A stretch of DNA of 64,000 nucleotides from Akkermansiaceae bacterium (GCA_025354565.1 JANXMQ010000029.1:26058-90057); one strand, 5' to 3'; numbered from the stretch's first letter, positions 1-11,467 are shown. The notes: generated by a model from the sequence alone, not told the origin. Made by a program: numbers and translations.

Positions 1-711
1 GAGGCGTTGTTTGAGCCAGGCGGGGGATTCTGCTACTTTGACGCCGGTGATTTTGTTGACGGTGTAGAATGGGCAGGCGGCGGGGGATTGAAGTTGGATG
101 GAAGAGGAAGCTACAGGCGAGACGCCTGTGCCCCCATCTTGGAGAGGCTTCAGAGGCGTTTTCAGCAAAGTGGCAAGCTCGCGGGCCATACCTCGGTGGC
201 TGAGGAGATCGGGGCGGTTCGGGGTGACTTCTAGCTCTAACAGGGTGTCGGAGTCGAAGAGTTGTTTGACGGGTTTGCCGATTTCAGCATTGGGCGGAAG
301 GATGAGCAAACCGTCCTCGCCTGCGGGCAGGCCGATCTCTGATGCGGCGCAGAGCATGCCTTTGGATTCCACTTTTCGCATCACGGTTTCGCTGATCGTG
401 AAGCCACCGGGAAGCTCGGCACCGGGGAGAGCGCAGGGAACTTTGTCGCCGACTTTGTAGTTTTGCGCACCGCAGACGATTTGGCGGAGCGTGGCTTCGC
501 CGCAGTTGACTTGGGTGACTTTTAGGCGGTCCGCATTCGGGTGTTGGACGGCTTCCATGATCTGGGCGACGACGATTCTATCGGATGCAATGCCTTTGGA
601 AATGATGCCTTCGACTTCAACTCCTGCGAAGGTGAAGAGGTCGTCGATTTCCTTGATGGATTTTCCGGATAGATCGAGGTGGGTGGCGAGCCAGTTGAGG
701 GAGATGTTCAT
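1..711 (-). CDS. pheT: Phenylalanine-tRNA ligase beta subunit, N-terminal part (cut by window edge)
   Basis: This is the first 237 codons of PheT, the beta chain of the alpha2-beta2 enzyme that charges tRNA-Phe in the cytoplasm. It starts at an ATG with MNISLNWLATHLDL, the usual PheT opening, and runs open off the left edge. An EMAP-II-like tRNA-binding OB-fold covers about residues 40-150 and includes HPNADRLKVTQVNCG. The B3/B4 editing region and catalytic-like core lie beyond the edge. It follows pheS on the same strand, but a 466-bp GxxExxY element separates the two genes, which are usually adjacent. No clear Shine-Dalgarno precedes the start. Confidence 0.95.
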   Translation of the reverse strand, partial: MNISLNWLATHLDLSGKSIKEIDDLFTFAGVEVEGIISKGIASDRIVVAQIMEAVQHPNADRLKVTQVNCGEATLRQIVCGAQNYKVGDKVPCALPGAELPGGFTISETVMRKVESKGMLCAASEIGLPAGEDGLLILPPNAEIGKPVKQLFDSDTLLELEVTPNRPDLLSHRGMARELATLLKTPLKPLQDGGTGVSPVASSSIQLQSPAACPFYTVNKITGVKVAESPAWLKQRL

Positions 712-727
712 GAGATGGAAGAGTTTT

Positions 728-1193
728 GAACCGCCAAGACGCCAAGAGCGCCAAGGAAAAGAAGGTTAGGATTCTTGGAATTGATTGGCGATGCGGCGGA
801 TGCCGTTTTTGATGAGCGGGACGTTGAAATTGATGAGCAGGCCGAGTGTTTTCCGGGACAACTTGAGATAAGTGGTAAGCTGGGCCTGATGGATGGGCGC
901 GAGTTCCGTGACAGCTTTCAGCTCAATAATCACCAAATCGTTCACGAGAAAATCTAGGCGATAGCCCACATCGATGATGATACCATCATAGTGGACTGGC
1001 TGCGTTTTCTGGCGTTCCACGAAGAACCCCCTCTTTTTCAACTCATACTCAAGACACACCTCGTAAGCACTTTCCAGCAATCCCGGACCGAGTTCCTTGT
1101 GGATCTTGAAAGCGGAGTCAACAATCTGCGAGGCAGTGGAATCTATCGTATTCATCTCTTAAAAACTTGGCGCTCTTGGCGTCTTTGCGGTCC
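728..1193. mobile_element. GxxExxY element with 28-bp inverted ends, inserted between pheS and pheT
   Basis: The left end (728-755) and the reverse complement of the right end (1166-1193) match at 26 of 28 bases; both carry CGCCAAGA-type short-period repeats. The one gene inside (766-1155) sits exactly 10 bp from each end, so the whole pheS-pheT gap beyond a few bases is this element. A near-identical solo end (one mismatch to the left end) lies at 16333-16360. The architecture suggests a small mobilisable unit; mobility itself is inferred. Confidence 0.65.
766..1155 (-). CDS. GxxExxY family protein (PD-(D/E)xK-like)
   Basis: A 129-residue protein carrying the family signature GLLESAY (residues 25-31). 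The core VGYRLDFLVNDLVIIELKAV has D68 and E78-x-K80 in PD-(D/E)xK nuclease-like spacing. The family is common in Verrucomicrobiota, Planctomycetota and related phyla, and its biochemical role is not established. Length is normal and the protein looks intact. It is flanked symmetrically by CGCCAAG inverted repeats and interrupts the phenylalanyl-tRNA synthetase operon, which points to a cargo or mobility role rather than a translation role. Start is the ATG at 1155. Confidence 0.9.
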   Translation of the reverse strand: MNTIDSTASQIVDSAFKIHKELGPGLLESAYEVCLEYELKKRGFFVERQKTQPVHYDGIIIDVGYRLDFLVNDLVIIELKAVTELAPIHQAQLTTYLKLSRKTLGLLINFNVPLIKNGIRRIANQFQES

Positions 1194-1201
1194 AGACAAT
1201 T

Positions 1202-2218
1202 TCAGGCGAATTGTTTGAGGAAACGCGTGTCGTTTTCGATGAGCAATCGGATATCCTTAATGCCCCACCGGATCATGGCGAGGCGGTCGAGGCCCATGCC
1301 GAAGGCGAAGCCGGTGACTTTTTCGGGATCGAAGGCGTTGTCCTTGCGGGAGGTGTTGATGGCTTCAAAAACCGCAGGATCCACCATGCCGCAGCCGGCG
1401 ACTTCGATCCAGCGCGGGGCCTGGCCCTTGATGGTTAGTTTCACGTCGATTTCGAAACTCGGCTCGGTGAAGGGGAAAAAGTGCGGGCGAAATCTAACTT
1501 CAGTCTGCGTGCCGAAGAGTTCGCGGAGAAAATATTCCAGCGTGCCTTTGAGGTCCGGCAGCGAGACATCGGTGCCGACGTAGAGGCCTTCCAATTGGTT
1601 GAAAACGGATAGATGCGTCGCGTCGATCTCATCGCGGCGATAGGCGGAGCCGGGGGCGATGATGCGGATCGGGGGCGTTTGCGACTCCATGGTGCGGACT
1701 TGCACGCTGGAGGTGTGGGTGCGGAGGAGTTTGCCGGAGTCGAAATAGAACGTGTCCTTTTCGTTGCGGGCCGGGTGGTCGGCGGGCGTGTTGAGCGCGT
1801 CGAAACAATGGAACTCGTCTTCGATTTCAGGTCCATCGGCGAGGGCGAAGCCCATACGACGGAGGATACGGATCGCTTCATCGCGGATCAGTGTGAGTGG
1901 ATGCAGCGAGCCGACAGCCACCTGGCGAGCGGGCAATGTCACGTCTATTCCAGCGAGGGCGGCGCGGTCGGCGATTTCGCGGAGGGCGAGTTGCTTTTCC
2001 TCAAGCGTGGCGGTGATCGCGGTGCGGGCGGCATTGAGAAGCTGGCCGACGGCGGCCTTGTCCTCTTTCGGCACGTCCTTGATGCCTGCGGCGACGAGGG
2101 TTAGCGTGCCCTTTTTGCCGAGCACGGCCACGCGAGCGTCATCGAGCGAACGTTCGTCGGCAGCGGCGGAAATTTGCGCAAGCGCTTCAGTTTGGATGGC
2201 TTCGATTTGCTCCTTCAT
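1202..2218 (-). CDS. pheS: Phenylalanine-tRNA ligase alpha subunit
   Basis: A 338-residue catalytic chain of phenylalanyl-tRNA synthetase. An N-terminal coiled-coil (about residues 1-80) precedes the class II core. Motif 2 appears as YRRDEIDATHLSVFNQLEG, and motif 3 as GFAFGMGLDRLAMIRWGI near the C-terminus. Length is typical. It is the first gene of the pheS-pheT pair; the ATG at 2218 lies about 100 bp from the divergent DsbD-like gene, so the shared gap probably holds both promoters. The stop lies 8 bp from the end of the GxxExxY element. Confidence 0.97.
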   Translation of the reverse strand: MKEQIEAIQTEALAQISAAADERSLDDARVAVLGKKGTLTLVAAGIKDVPKEDKAAVGQLLNAARTAITATLEEKQLALREIADRAALAGIDVTLPARQVAVGSLHPLTLIRDEAIRILRRMGFALADGPEIEDEFHCFDALNTPADHPARNEKDTFYFDSGKLLRTHTSSVQVRTMESQTPPIRIIAPGSAYRRDEIDATHLSVFNQLEGLYVGTDVSLPDLKGTLEYFLRELFGTQTEVRFRPHFFPFTEPSFEIDVKLTIKGQAPRWIEVAGCGMVDPAVFEAINTSRKDNAFDPEKVTGFAFGMGLDRLAMIRWGIKDIRLLIENDTRFLKQFA

Positions 2219-2320
2219 GGGAAAGCGAGGGGAATAGACCGAAACCCGCCAGTGGTCAAAGACAAGCTGTTTTCTGTGAAATCTGATACCCTTTCATCAG
2301 CGGTGGCGTATTGTCGAGCG

Positions 2321-3118
2321 ATGCGATTGATTAGTCTGTTTGCCTGCTTGTTTTTGCCATCCGTGCTGAGTGCGGAGCTTGAACCGAACCCGTTGGAAGT
2401 CCGCCTGATTTCCGAAACCAAGAGCATCGTCGCAGGCAAAACTCTGCAACTCGGCTTACACTTGAAGCATCCGCCGGGTGCTCACAGTTATTGGAAACAT
2501 CCGGGGATCGTCGGGATAGCGACGAAGATCGAGTGGGAATTGCCACCCGGTTTCAGTGCGGGGGAAAGCCAGTGGCCCGTGCCTCACATCGTCAAGATGG
2601 CGAGCTACGAGGCGCAGGGTTATGAGGGCGAAACGTTGATCCTCATCCCGATCACCATACCGGAAAAACTGACGGCCCAAGCCGTGACACTTACCGCCAA
2701 AGTTTCCTGGATGTGTTGCGGTAGGACCTGCCAACCCGCGTTGGATATGCCATTTTCCCTAACGCTTCCAGTCGCTGCGGTGGCGGAACCGGAGCCTGCG
2801 ACACGGGACTTGTTTGAAAAATTCCGTGCCATGGTGCCCAAGCGTGATCGGATTTTGAAAGCCTTGGTCAAGCGGGAGCAGGAGAAAATTATTCTAACGA
2901 TAATGCCGCCCGCCGCAATTTCCACTGCTGCCGGGATTCACTTTTTTACGAGCGATGGGCAGGTGGATTCCAATCAAAAACAGCAAGTGGAGATGTTAGT
3001 GGATGGGACTCTTCGGATGACACTCATGCAATCGGCAACGGGTCCGAAGAATTCAGTCACTCTACCCGGGGTGCTTGTTTTCACGGATCGATCGTTGGAG
3101 ATCGATCCAAGATATTGA
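2321..3118 (+). CDS. Exported DsbD N-terminal-domain-like protein
   Basis: A 265-residue protein with a signal peptide (MRLISLFACLFLPSVLS then A-E). It resembles the periplasmic N-terminal domain of thiol:disulfide interchange protein DsbD: the conserved HSYWKHPG-type segment and the WMCCGRTCQPA stretch with CCxxxC cysteines are present. The DsbD transmembrane and thioredoxin-like parts are absent, so this is a stand-alone redox or copper-tolerance type domain. The ATG at 2321 is chosen because the signal peptide begins there; more upstream starts would add a polar extension. A hairpin follows the stop. Confidence 0.8.
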   Translation: MRLISLFACLFLPSVLSAELEPNPLEVRLISETKSIVAGKTLQLGLHLKHPPGAHSYWKHPGIVGIATKIEWELPPGFSAGESQWPVPHIVKMASYEAQGYEGETLILIPITIPEKLTAQAVTLTAKVSWMCCGRTCQPALDMPFSLTLPVAAVAEPEPATRDLFEKFRAMVPKRDRILKALVKREQEKIILTIMPPAAISTAAGIHFFTSDGQVDSNQKQQVEMLVDGTLRMTLMQSATGPKNSVTLPGVLVFTDRSLEIDPRY

Positions 3119-3122
3119 TCAC

Positions 3123-3154
3123 AAAAAACCCCACGTCTCTAGCGGGTCGTGGGG
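3123..3154 (-). terminator. Rho-independent terminator between convergent genes
   Basis: CCCCACG (3129-3135) pairs with CGTGGGG (3148-3154). The A-run at 3123-3128 becomes a T-tract on the minus strand, so it ends the large minus-strand gene that stops at 3166. The stem may also slow transcription from the plus-strand gene ending at 3118. Confidence 0.8.
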
Positions 3155-3165
3155 CTTGATAGGCT

Positions 3166-6100
3166 TTACGGGTGGGCTGATAGAAAGGCCTTCACATCCT
3201 TGGTGACGATGAGTTCGCCTTTCATGATCGCCCAGTGGCCGGGGAAGGTGCAGACGTATTGATAGGTGCCTTCCGTGGTAGGAGCGGTGAGTTTGAGCGT
3301 TTCCTTTTGACCGGCCTCGACGAGTTTGGTGGCGTCGATGATACGCGGGTCGTTCTCCAACATGTAGGCGCGGCCCTTGCTATCGAGCTTGGTTGGCGGC
3401 TGGGTTTGCACGGCCTCTGCAATGGCCTGCAAGGTGCCCGGTTGCACAAAGACGAGGTTGTGGGGCATGGCGTCCGTGTTTTCAAAGTTCACGACAAAGG
3501 CTTTTCCTGCTTCCACGACCAGACGCGGCGTGTCGTAACGGAGTTGCTCACGGACGGTTTTGATGGTGAAAATTTTCACTTCTAGGCTAGCGAGAGCGCT
3601 GGTCGCGGCGGCGGCCTCAGTCGCAGGGAGCATGGTGATGAGCTTGTCAGCCACCTTGATCGTCGCGACGTAGTCCGCGGAGCTGCGAGCATCCGCAGAC
3701 ACAGTCCGCGCCCATTCGACGATGCCGCCGGCGACGGGGCCGACCTGGTCTTTCGGCCAACTGCCGTTCGGTATCAGAGCCATCGCTTGGGCGGCGGCGC
3801 TGACCATGTCGTTCTTTTTGATCAACTCCGCGAGAGCCGTGAAGACTGCGGCGGGCTCCTTGCCGAGTGTTGGCAAGGCATGGATCGCGGCGGCGCGGAC
3901 GAGATCGACAGCGGGCTTCTGGGTTTTGAATGCCTCCATGCCATCGGGCAGGCCGACCAGTAGTTTGCTAACCGGTGGATAGGCGGTGGCGCGAAGCTCG
4001 GCATCCGGGATGAGCGTTAAAGCGTTCACGTAGGCAGCGAGTGATTCCGGGGTCTTGACGGCAACGTGCCACGCGGCGACGACCGATCCCTCAACGATCA
4101 TCAGCGCTGCGGCCGTGCTTTGGGCGACGCTATCGGCCGTCTTGGCAGCAGCGAGATTCTGCAGCGATTCTTTGGCGGCCTTGAGTTCGGCAGCGGGCTG
4201 GGAAACGAGCAATTTACCCAAATCCTGAGTGACTCGGTCGTTTTGAGTGGGCAGGGTTACCAGCACAGCGATCAGACATTCTGCGGGAGATTTTTTCTCG
4301 AGTTTCGCGAGCATGGCAAGCGAGTCCGTCCGCTGTTGGGCAGTGGCGTCGGGGCGCTTGATCAATGCGGTGAGGGCGGCCGGATCTTTTTTCATTTTTG
4401 AAAGGTCGGCACCGTTGGTCGAACCTAGCAGATATTCCATACCGGCAGGATTGTCAGCGGCGATGGTTTTGCCTTCCGCGACGGCGTTTTTCCACCAGGG
4501 TTGGAGCTGCTTCATGGTTTCCTTGAGGCAGTAGTCGATGTAGTAGTCGGTCGGATGTTTGAGCGCTGTTAGAGCGACATCGGCGGCGGCGGTTTCCCGG
4601 AAGAAGCTGGCAACACGGACGGCTTCGAGACGGACGCGGGGGGCATCATCATCGGCGGCGGCCTTGAGCGCGACGAGAGCGTTCGGCACGCGGTCGCGCC
4701 AGTATCCGAGCACGCGGACACCTTGGGCGCGGGCGCGAGGTTCGGGCGATTTCAAGACGCGATCCAACAGTGGGAGGTTGACCACGTTGTGCCATTGGTG
4801 GACCCAGAGCGCTTCTAGCAAGTTGTGTTCATAGGTTGGCTCCTTTGGATCGAGGCCTTTGACCCAAGTGGTGACGGCATCGGTGACTTGTTTGGGATCC
4901 CGGTTTCCAAGTTCGATCTTGGTGCGTAGGCGGACGTCGTTCTCAGGCTCTTTGAGCAAGTCAAGTAGCGCGGGGATTGGCTGGCCGGAGATTATTTTCG
5001 GGACCATCAGTGGGCGACCTTCGTAGGTGATCCGATAGAGACGACCGTGTTGGTGGTCGCGGTTGGGATCGCGCAGGTGGTGTTGGAGGTGGCCGATGAG
5101 CATTTGCGACCAGTCCATGAAATAGAGTGAGCCATCGGGAGCGACGGTGATGCCAGAGGGGCGGAAATTCGGGTTCGCCTTGATGTCATCAGTGACTAGA
5201 TTGTCGAGGGTCTCGCCCTTGAGGCCGGAGCCGTCCTCGGTGATTTTGGCGCGGAAAATTCCTTGGACGCTGATGACGTTGGTATTGAGGAAAAGCCCCT
5301 GCCAGTCATCCGGGAAATGACGGCTGGTGAGGATGGCCGTGCCCGGGCATGGCCGCGAGGGACGATCCCAGAAGGCCTTCATCGAAGGGTGGGAGCCCTC
5401 GTCCAAATGGCCGCTGAAGGCCGGGCCGAAATAGTTGGTATTGCCGGTGGCGTCGGTGATCAGGTCATTGCCCCAGTAGTCGAAAACGCGGCCGTGCGGA
5501 TTGGCAAAGCCGTAGGGGACGTGGCGCATGAATTTTCCAGAAGTCGGTTCGTAACGGTAGATGCAGCCGTTGCTGTTGCGGACCGGGCCGTTGAAGGTCT
5601 CGACATTCGTGCTGTGGAATACCCCGTCACTCAGATAGACGGCACCGCCGGGTTCATAACAGATCGAGTTGGTTTCATGGTGGGAATCTGCGGCATCGAG
5701 GCCATGGAGCAGGCGCTCGCGGGTATCGGCCTTGCCGTCGCCATCGGTGTCGCTGAGATAGATCAGATCAGGCGACTGCATGAGAATGATGCCCTTCTTG
5801 TAAATTTGGAATCCGGTGGGGCAGTTCAGGCCATCGGCGAAAGTGGTGACCTTGGCGACTTTGCCGGTTTTCGGATCAAGATCGAGCACAAGGATCTTGT
5901 CGAATACTTTGGTGGTGGGAGAAATTTCCGGGTAGTTCGGCCAGACCGCAATCCAGAGGCGGCCTTTGGGGTCGAAATTCATTTGCACCGGGTTGATCAA
6001 GTCCGGGATAGATTTTTCGGAGGCAATTAGCTCCACCTTGCAGTTTGGTGGTAAGGTCAGATGTTTGATTGCCTCTTCGGAATCGGTGTAGGCTACGGGT

Positions 6101-7161
6101 TCTTTATTGTTGGGCGGGGTGGCATCAACGAGTGGCAGGTTGTCGTCGGTGACTTTGAAATTAATGCCCTTGGCGGTGGCCCAGACGAGCTTGTCGCGGT
6201 TGGCGGTTTTCACGTCGCGCTGGGCCATTTCCTGACCAAGGATAAAGGCGTTGGTGATTTTTTCATAAGCGATGCGTGAGCGGTCGCCGTAGATGTTATA
6301 TTGATCCACCGTGCGATAGCGATGACGCCACTCGTCATTTTTTTCTAACACAGCGGCACGGAGTTTCACGACGGAAGGATCGCTGGTCGGCGTGGCTTTT
6401 TTGCCGAAGACCGCCTCGAACTGGATGGGCGCGAGGAGTTTGTCGCCCTCGTCGGTGAGGTGGATACCGTTGATGGTCAGGGGTGTTTTGGAAGTCTGAT
6501 AGAGTTGCTCGGAGGGTTTGAAGAGATTGACGAAGGGCACGTTCTTCGACTTTGCAACTGCGGCCATGGCCTCGGTGTAGAGGGCGAGATTGCGGTTGTT
6601 TTCCTCACCGTCGGAGAAATTCGGATTGTGCAAGTCTTCTTGGGCGATGGGCGAGAACAGGACAATCCGCGGCGCGCCGTGGCCGCTGTAGTTGGCGGCT
6701 TGGAGGTTGGATAGATAGCCGTCGAGGTTCTTCTTGAAGTTCTCCAATTCCTGTGGTCCCCGGAAGGATTCGTTGAAACCCCAATAGGCGAAGATCACGT
6801 CTGCGCCGAAGTCGGTGCCAGCCTTGTAAACAACATCCGCTTTACCGGGCGGGGTGCTGTCGCCTTTTTTCATCGAGAGGAACCACTCGGTCGGTGGGAC
6901 ATCTTTGGAGCGCGGGTGGATGTTGATTTCGTCGGCGACGAAGCCAAGGTCGCGGATCGTTAGTTCCGCATCTGGATAGGCCTTGTGGATGAGTGCCTCG
7001 AACCAGCCTTGATTCTGTTGTCGGTCCGCGAGGCCGCTGCCGACAATGGCAATGTGGTCGCCTTTTTTAAGCTGGACGAGCGGTTCGGCGGCGTTGCCAA
7101 GACTGAGGGATGCGAGGAATACTCCGGCAATTCCGAAGCGAAGGGCGGGGTTCAATGTCAT
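3166..7161 (-). CDS. Exported SGNH / PVC-type dehydrogenase / HEAT / cupredoxin chimera
   Basis: A 1331-residue exported multidomain protein. The ATG at 7161 begins a signal peptide (MTLNPALRFGIAGVFLASLSLGNAAEP is split by the cleavage site after GNA). About residues 30-260 resemble an SGNH/GDSL hydrolase (block-I-like GSGLADR, NGIHLTDEGD near the end). About 365-700 form a glucose/sorbosone-dehydrogenase-like beta-propeller of the PVC-type membrane dehydrogenase family (DTDGDGKADTRERL, GFANPHGRVFDYWGN). About 700-1150 are alpha-helical HEAT-like repeats. The C-terminal ~140 residues are a blue-copper domain with ligands in MPHNLVF and CTFPGHWAIM (His, Cys, His, Met). No CxxCH haem motif was found, so copper seems to replace the cytochrome usual in this family. 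Substrate unknown. Confidence 0.85.
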   Translation of the reverse strand: MTLNPALRFGIAGVFLASLSLGNAAEPLVQLKKGDHIAIVGSGLADRQQNQGWFEALIHKAYPDAELTIRDLGFVADEINIHPRSKDVPPTEWFLSMKKGDSTPPGKADVVYKAGTDFGADVIFAYWGFNESFRGPQELENFKKNLDGYLSNLQAANYSGHGAPRIVLFSPIAQEDLHNPNFSDGEENNRNLALYTEAMAAVAKSKNVPFVNLFKPSEQLYQTSKTPLTINGIHLTDEGDKLLAPIQFEAVFGKKATPTSDPSVVKLRAAVLEKNDEWRHRYRTVDQYNIYGDRSRIAYEKITNAFILGQEMAQRDVKTANRDKLVWATAKGINFKVTDDNLPLVDATPPNNKEPVAYTDSEEAIKHLTLPPNCKVELIASEKSIPDLINPVQMNFDPKGRLWIAVWPNYPEISPTTKVFDKILVLDLDPKTGKVAKVTTFADGLNCPTGFQIYKKGIILMQSPDLIYLSDTDGDGKADTRERLLHGLDAADSHHETNSICYEPGGAVYLSDGVFHSTNVETFNGPVRNSNGCIYRYEPTSGKFMRHVPYGFANPHGRVFDYWGNDLITDATGNTNYFGPAFSGHLDEGSHPSMKAFWDRPSRPCPGTAILTSRHFPDDWQGLFLNTNVISVQGIFRAKITEDGSGLKGETLDNLVTDDIKANPNFRPSGITVAPDGSLYFMDWSQMLIGHLQHHLRDPNRDHQHGRLYRITYEGRPLMVPKIISGQPIPALLDLLKEPENDVRLRTKIELGNRDPKQVTDAVTTWVKGLDPKEPTYEHNLLEALWVHQWHNVVNLPLLDRVLKSPEPRARAQGVRVLGYWRDRVPNALVALKAAADDDAPRVRLEAVRVASFFRETAAADVALTALKHPTDYYIDYCLKETMKQLQPWWKNAVAEGKTIAADNPAGMEYLLGSTNGADLSKMKKDPAALTALIKRPDATAQQRTDSLAMLAKLEKKSPAECLIAVLVTLPTQNDRVTQDLGKLLVSQPAAELKAAKESLQNLAAAKTADSVAQSTAAALMIVEGSVVAAWHVAVKTPESLAAYVNALTLIPDAELRATAYPPVSKLLVGLPDGMEAFKTQKPAVDLVRAAAIHALPTLGKEPAAVFTALAELIKKNDMVSAAAQAMALIPNGSWPKDQVGPVAGGIVEWARTVSADARSSADYVATIKVADKLITMLPATEAAAATSALASLEVKIFTIKTVREQLRYDTPRLVVEAGKAFVVNFENTDAMPHNLVFVQPGTLQAIAEAVQTQPPTKLDSKGRAYMLENDPRIIDATKLVEAGQKETLKLTAPTTEGTYQYVCTFPGHWAIMKGELIVTKDVKAFLSAHP

Positions 7162-7289
7162 GGAGTGGGTTGGCTTGATTTGATAAAATGAGGAGTTCTG
7201 GCGGAAAGTCGGCGGTGTCGTGAGGCCGTGGATACGAGGAGGCGCGAACGAGTTGTTCAAAAGCGGAGTTTTTGTCCAGCGCAACTGCA

Positions 7290-8102
7290 TCACAAGGTTC
7301 CGGCGATCGATTCGGCGGCGGCGATGAAGGAGGGGAAATTTGGCTGCCAGCCAGTGGCTTGAAGTTTCTCGCTAGAGACGCGTTTGTGCGTCCAGCCGCG
7401 TTTGCGGTCCAGATCGCGCGGGCCGGATGGTGGAAGTGGGCGCGAAAAAAGCGCGGCAAGTTGCTGATAGCAATCGAACTGCGTGAGCGGTGTGGCATCG
7501 CAGAGGTTGAAAATTTCCCCGCGCGGGATGGGGCTGGCGGAGGCGAGATGAAAAATCGCGCGGGCTGCGTCGTCGCGGTGGATTTGATTGAGAAATCGCC
7601 GCCCGTCCTCCTCGATGATGGCCTCGGCGGTGAGGAATTTTTTCAGAATCACGCTGCGTCCGGGGCCATAGATACCGGCCAGACGCGTGACGATGCCGCC
7701 CGCCGCAAGCGTGATCCGCTCCGCCTCTAACAAGCATCGCCCGGTTTCGCGGTCGGGCATCGCAGGGCTGGTCTCGGTGACCTCGGAGCCGTCGGTCTGC
7801 GCGTAAACCGAGGTGCTGGAGGTGAACAGCAGCGGGGTTCCAGGAAAGCTCGCTGTGAGATTCCGGCAGCCCGCGACATAGACTCGCTGATAGACTTCCG
7901 CTCCACCACGACCGGAAGCGGCACAGTGGACGATGAAATCGGCGGCGGGCAATTTGCTAACCGCCTCAGGGTCGGAGACGTCGGCGGCGAGCGAGCCATC
8001 ACCGCCGGACAGCGAGACCGTCGTCACGTCCCAGCCATGGTCGCGAAACTCGCGGGTGATCGCTTGGCCGAGGTAGCCGTGGCCGATGAGCAGGAGTTTC
8101 AT
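7290..8102 (-). CDS. NAD(P)-dependent epimerase/dehydratase-like protein (extended SDR)
   Basis: A 270-residue Rossmann-fold protein starting MKLLLIGHGYLGQAITREF, a GxGYLG dinucleotide-binding loop. SSTSVYAQTDG carries the active-site Ser/Tyr region and RLAGIYGPGRS is typical of YeeZ-like atypical SDR enzymes. Length fits that group. The substrate cannot be deduced. It lies upstream of the large chimera on the same strand with 128 bp between, so co-transcription is possible. Confidence 0.8.
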   Translation of the reverse strand: MKLLLIGHGYLGQAITREFRDHGWDVTTVSLSGGDGSLAADVSDPEAVSKLPAADFIVHCAASGRGGAEVYQRVYVAGCRNLTASFPGTPLLFTSSTSVYAQTDGSEVTETSPAMPDRETGRCLLEAERITLAAGGIVTRLAGIYGPGRSVILKKFLTAEAIIEEDGRRFLNQIHRDDAARAIFHLASASPIPRGEIFNLCDATPLTQFDCYQQLAALFSRPLPPSGPRDLDRKRGWTHKRVSSEKLQATGWQPNFPSFIAAAESIAGTL

Positions 8103-8300
8103 GGATCGTGGGTGGTGGAGTAAGACATAGGCGAGGTTCGGGTATCATTTTGATGCCGGAATCGAAGCACAGTCAAATGCTGCGACTGGATTACTGGAAA
8201 TTTGAGGTTAAATTCTGACAAGCAAGTCTGCATAGCCAAACCGTTGAATACCCATGATCAATAATCGGCGAATATGATGATTTCGTCACATAATAAATAA

Positions 8301-8329
8301 TTGACACAGAGGGGCGATTCAAGTTAGAC
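8301..8329 (+). promoter_or_regulatory. Possible sigma-70-type promoter
   Basis: A perfect -35 hexamer TTGACA (8301-8306) lies in an AT-rich stretch. With 17-bp spacing the -10 position would be TTAGAC (8324-8329), a poor match. It would drive the small secreted ORF and the membrane protein downstream. Confidence 0.3.
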
Positions 8330-8339
8330 CCAAATCAAC

Positions 8340-8538
8340 ATGAAATTAAAGATGTCATTGCAACCGCTGCCGTTCTGCCGTTCTGGCAAGTCTGCTGTGC
8401 CTAACAACCCACGCGGCAAATCCCGCATTATTTCCGCCTGATCCACCGCATTGGCCCCTGGCGGAAGATTTGCTCGAAAATGCGAAGCGTGCCTTGAGGG
8501 CACAGTGCGCTATGCACGAAGAACAGGAGGGAAAATGA
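8340..8538 (+). pseudogene. Small secreted-protein ORF broken (or switched) by an 8-bp tandem duplication
   Basis: The ATG at 8340 opens MKLKMSLQPLPFC and terminates after 33 codons. The +1 frame from about 8364 reads a good signal-peptide core (AVLASLLCLTTHA) followed by NPALFPPDPPHWPLAEDLL and ends at the TGA 8536-8538, which overlaps the ATG of the next gene (ATGA). The unit CCGTTCTG occurs twice at 8370-8385. A third copy would join the two frames into one secreted protein of about 69 residues. This is either a frameshift pseudogene or a repeat-number switch. Confidence 0.45.
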
Positions 8539-8933
8539 AATTTTGGCTGTCTGCATGTGCCGCGCTGTCCGCGTTGTGCGTGGGTCTTGTGGCGGTGCTG
8601 GCCTACTGGTGGTGGCGAGCTGGCAGCATCGTGATGAGCAACGAAGAATACCACATACGGGTGCGAGAAATTCCCTATGTTCGCGAAGGTGCTGTATTGG
8701 ATTCGCCTCCTGGCGTAGCTCAAAGCGCTTTCATCATCGAGGTTGGCAAGCCACTCGTAACGACATATCTAATTCTTCCTGAGAGCACACGGCATGGACC
8801 AACCTCAATTGTCAAAATTGGATCTAACGAGGACACTGTGTATCAGGTTGAGTTCAGCAACGGATATCGAATCAATGTACGTCTTATCCATGGGGCGGTG
8901 ACGTTGGCTGAATGGTTCAGAGGCAATCCATGA
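8535..8933 (+). CDS. Membrane-anchored protein of unknown function
   Basis: A 132-residue protein with one N-terminal transmembrane segment (about residues 4-27, ending YWWWR) and a polar extracytoplasmic tail. The ATG at 8535 follows a strong Shine-Dalgarno (CAGGAGGG) and overlaps the stop of the preceding frame, so the two reading frames look translationally coupled. No family was recognised. The region is less G+C-rich than its neighbours. Confidence 0.7.
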   Translation: MKFWLSACAALSALCVGLVAVLAYWWWRAGSIVMSNEEYHIRVREIPYVREGAVLDSPPGVAQSAFIIEVGKPLVTTYLILPESTRHGPTSIVKIGSNEDTVYQVEFSNGYRINVRLIHGAVTLAEWFRGNP

Positions 8934-8980
8934 CGGAAAGCAACATTACGATCTCTGGGTAGTGCAAATTTTTCATGCAG

Positions 8981-11467
<2,487 letters not shown>

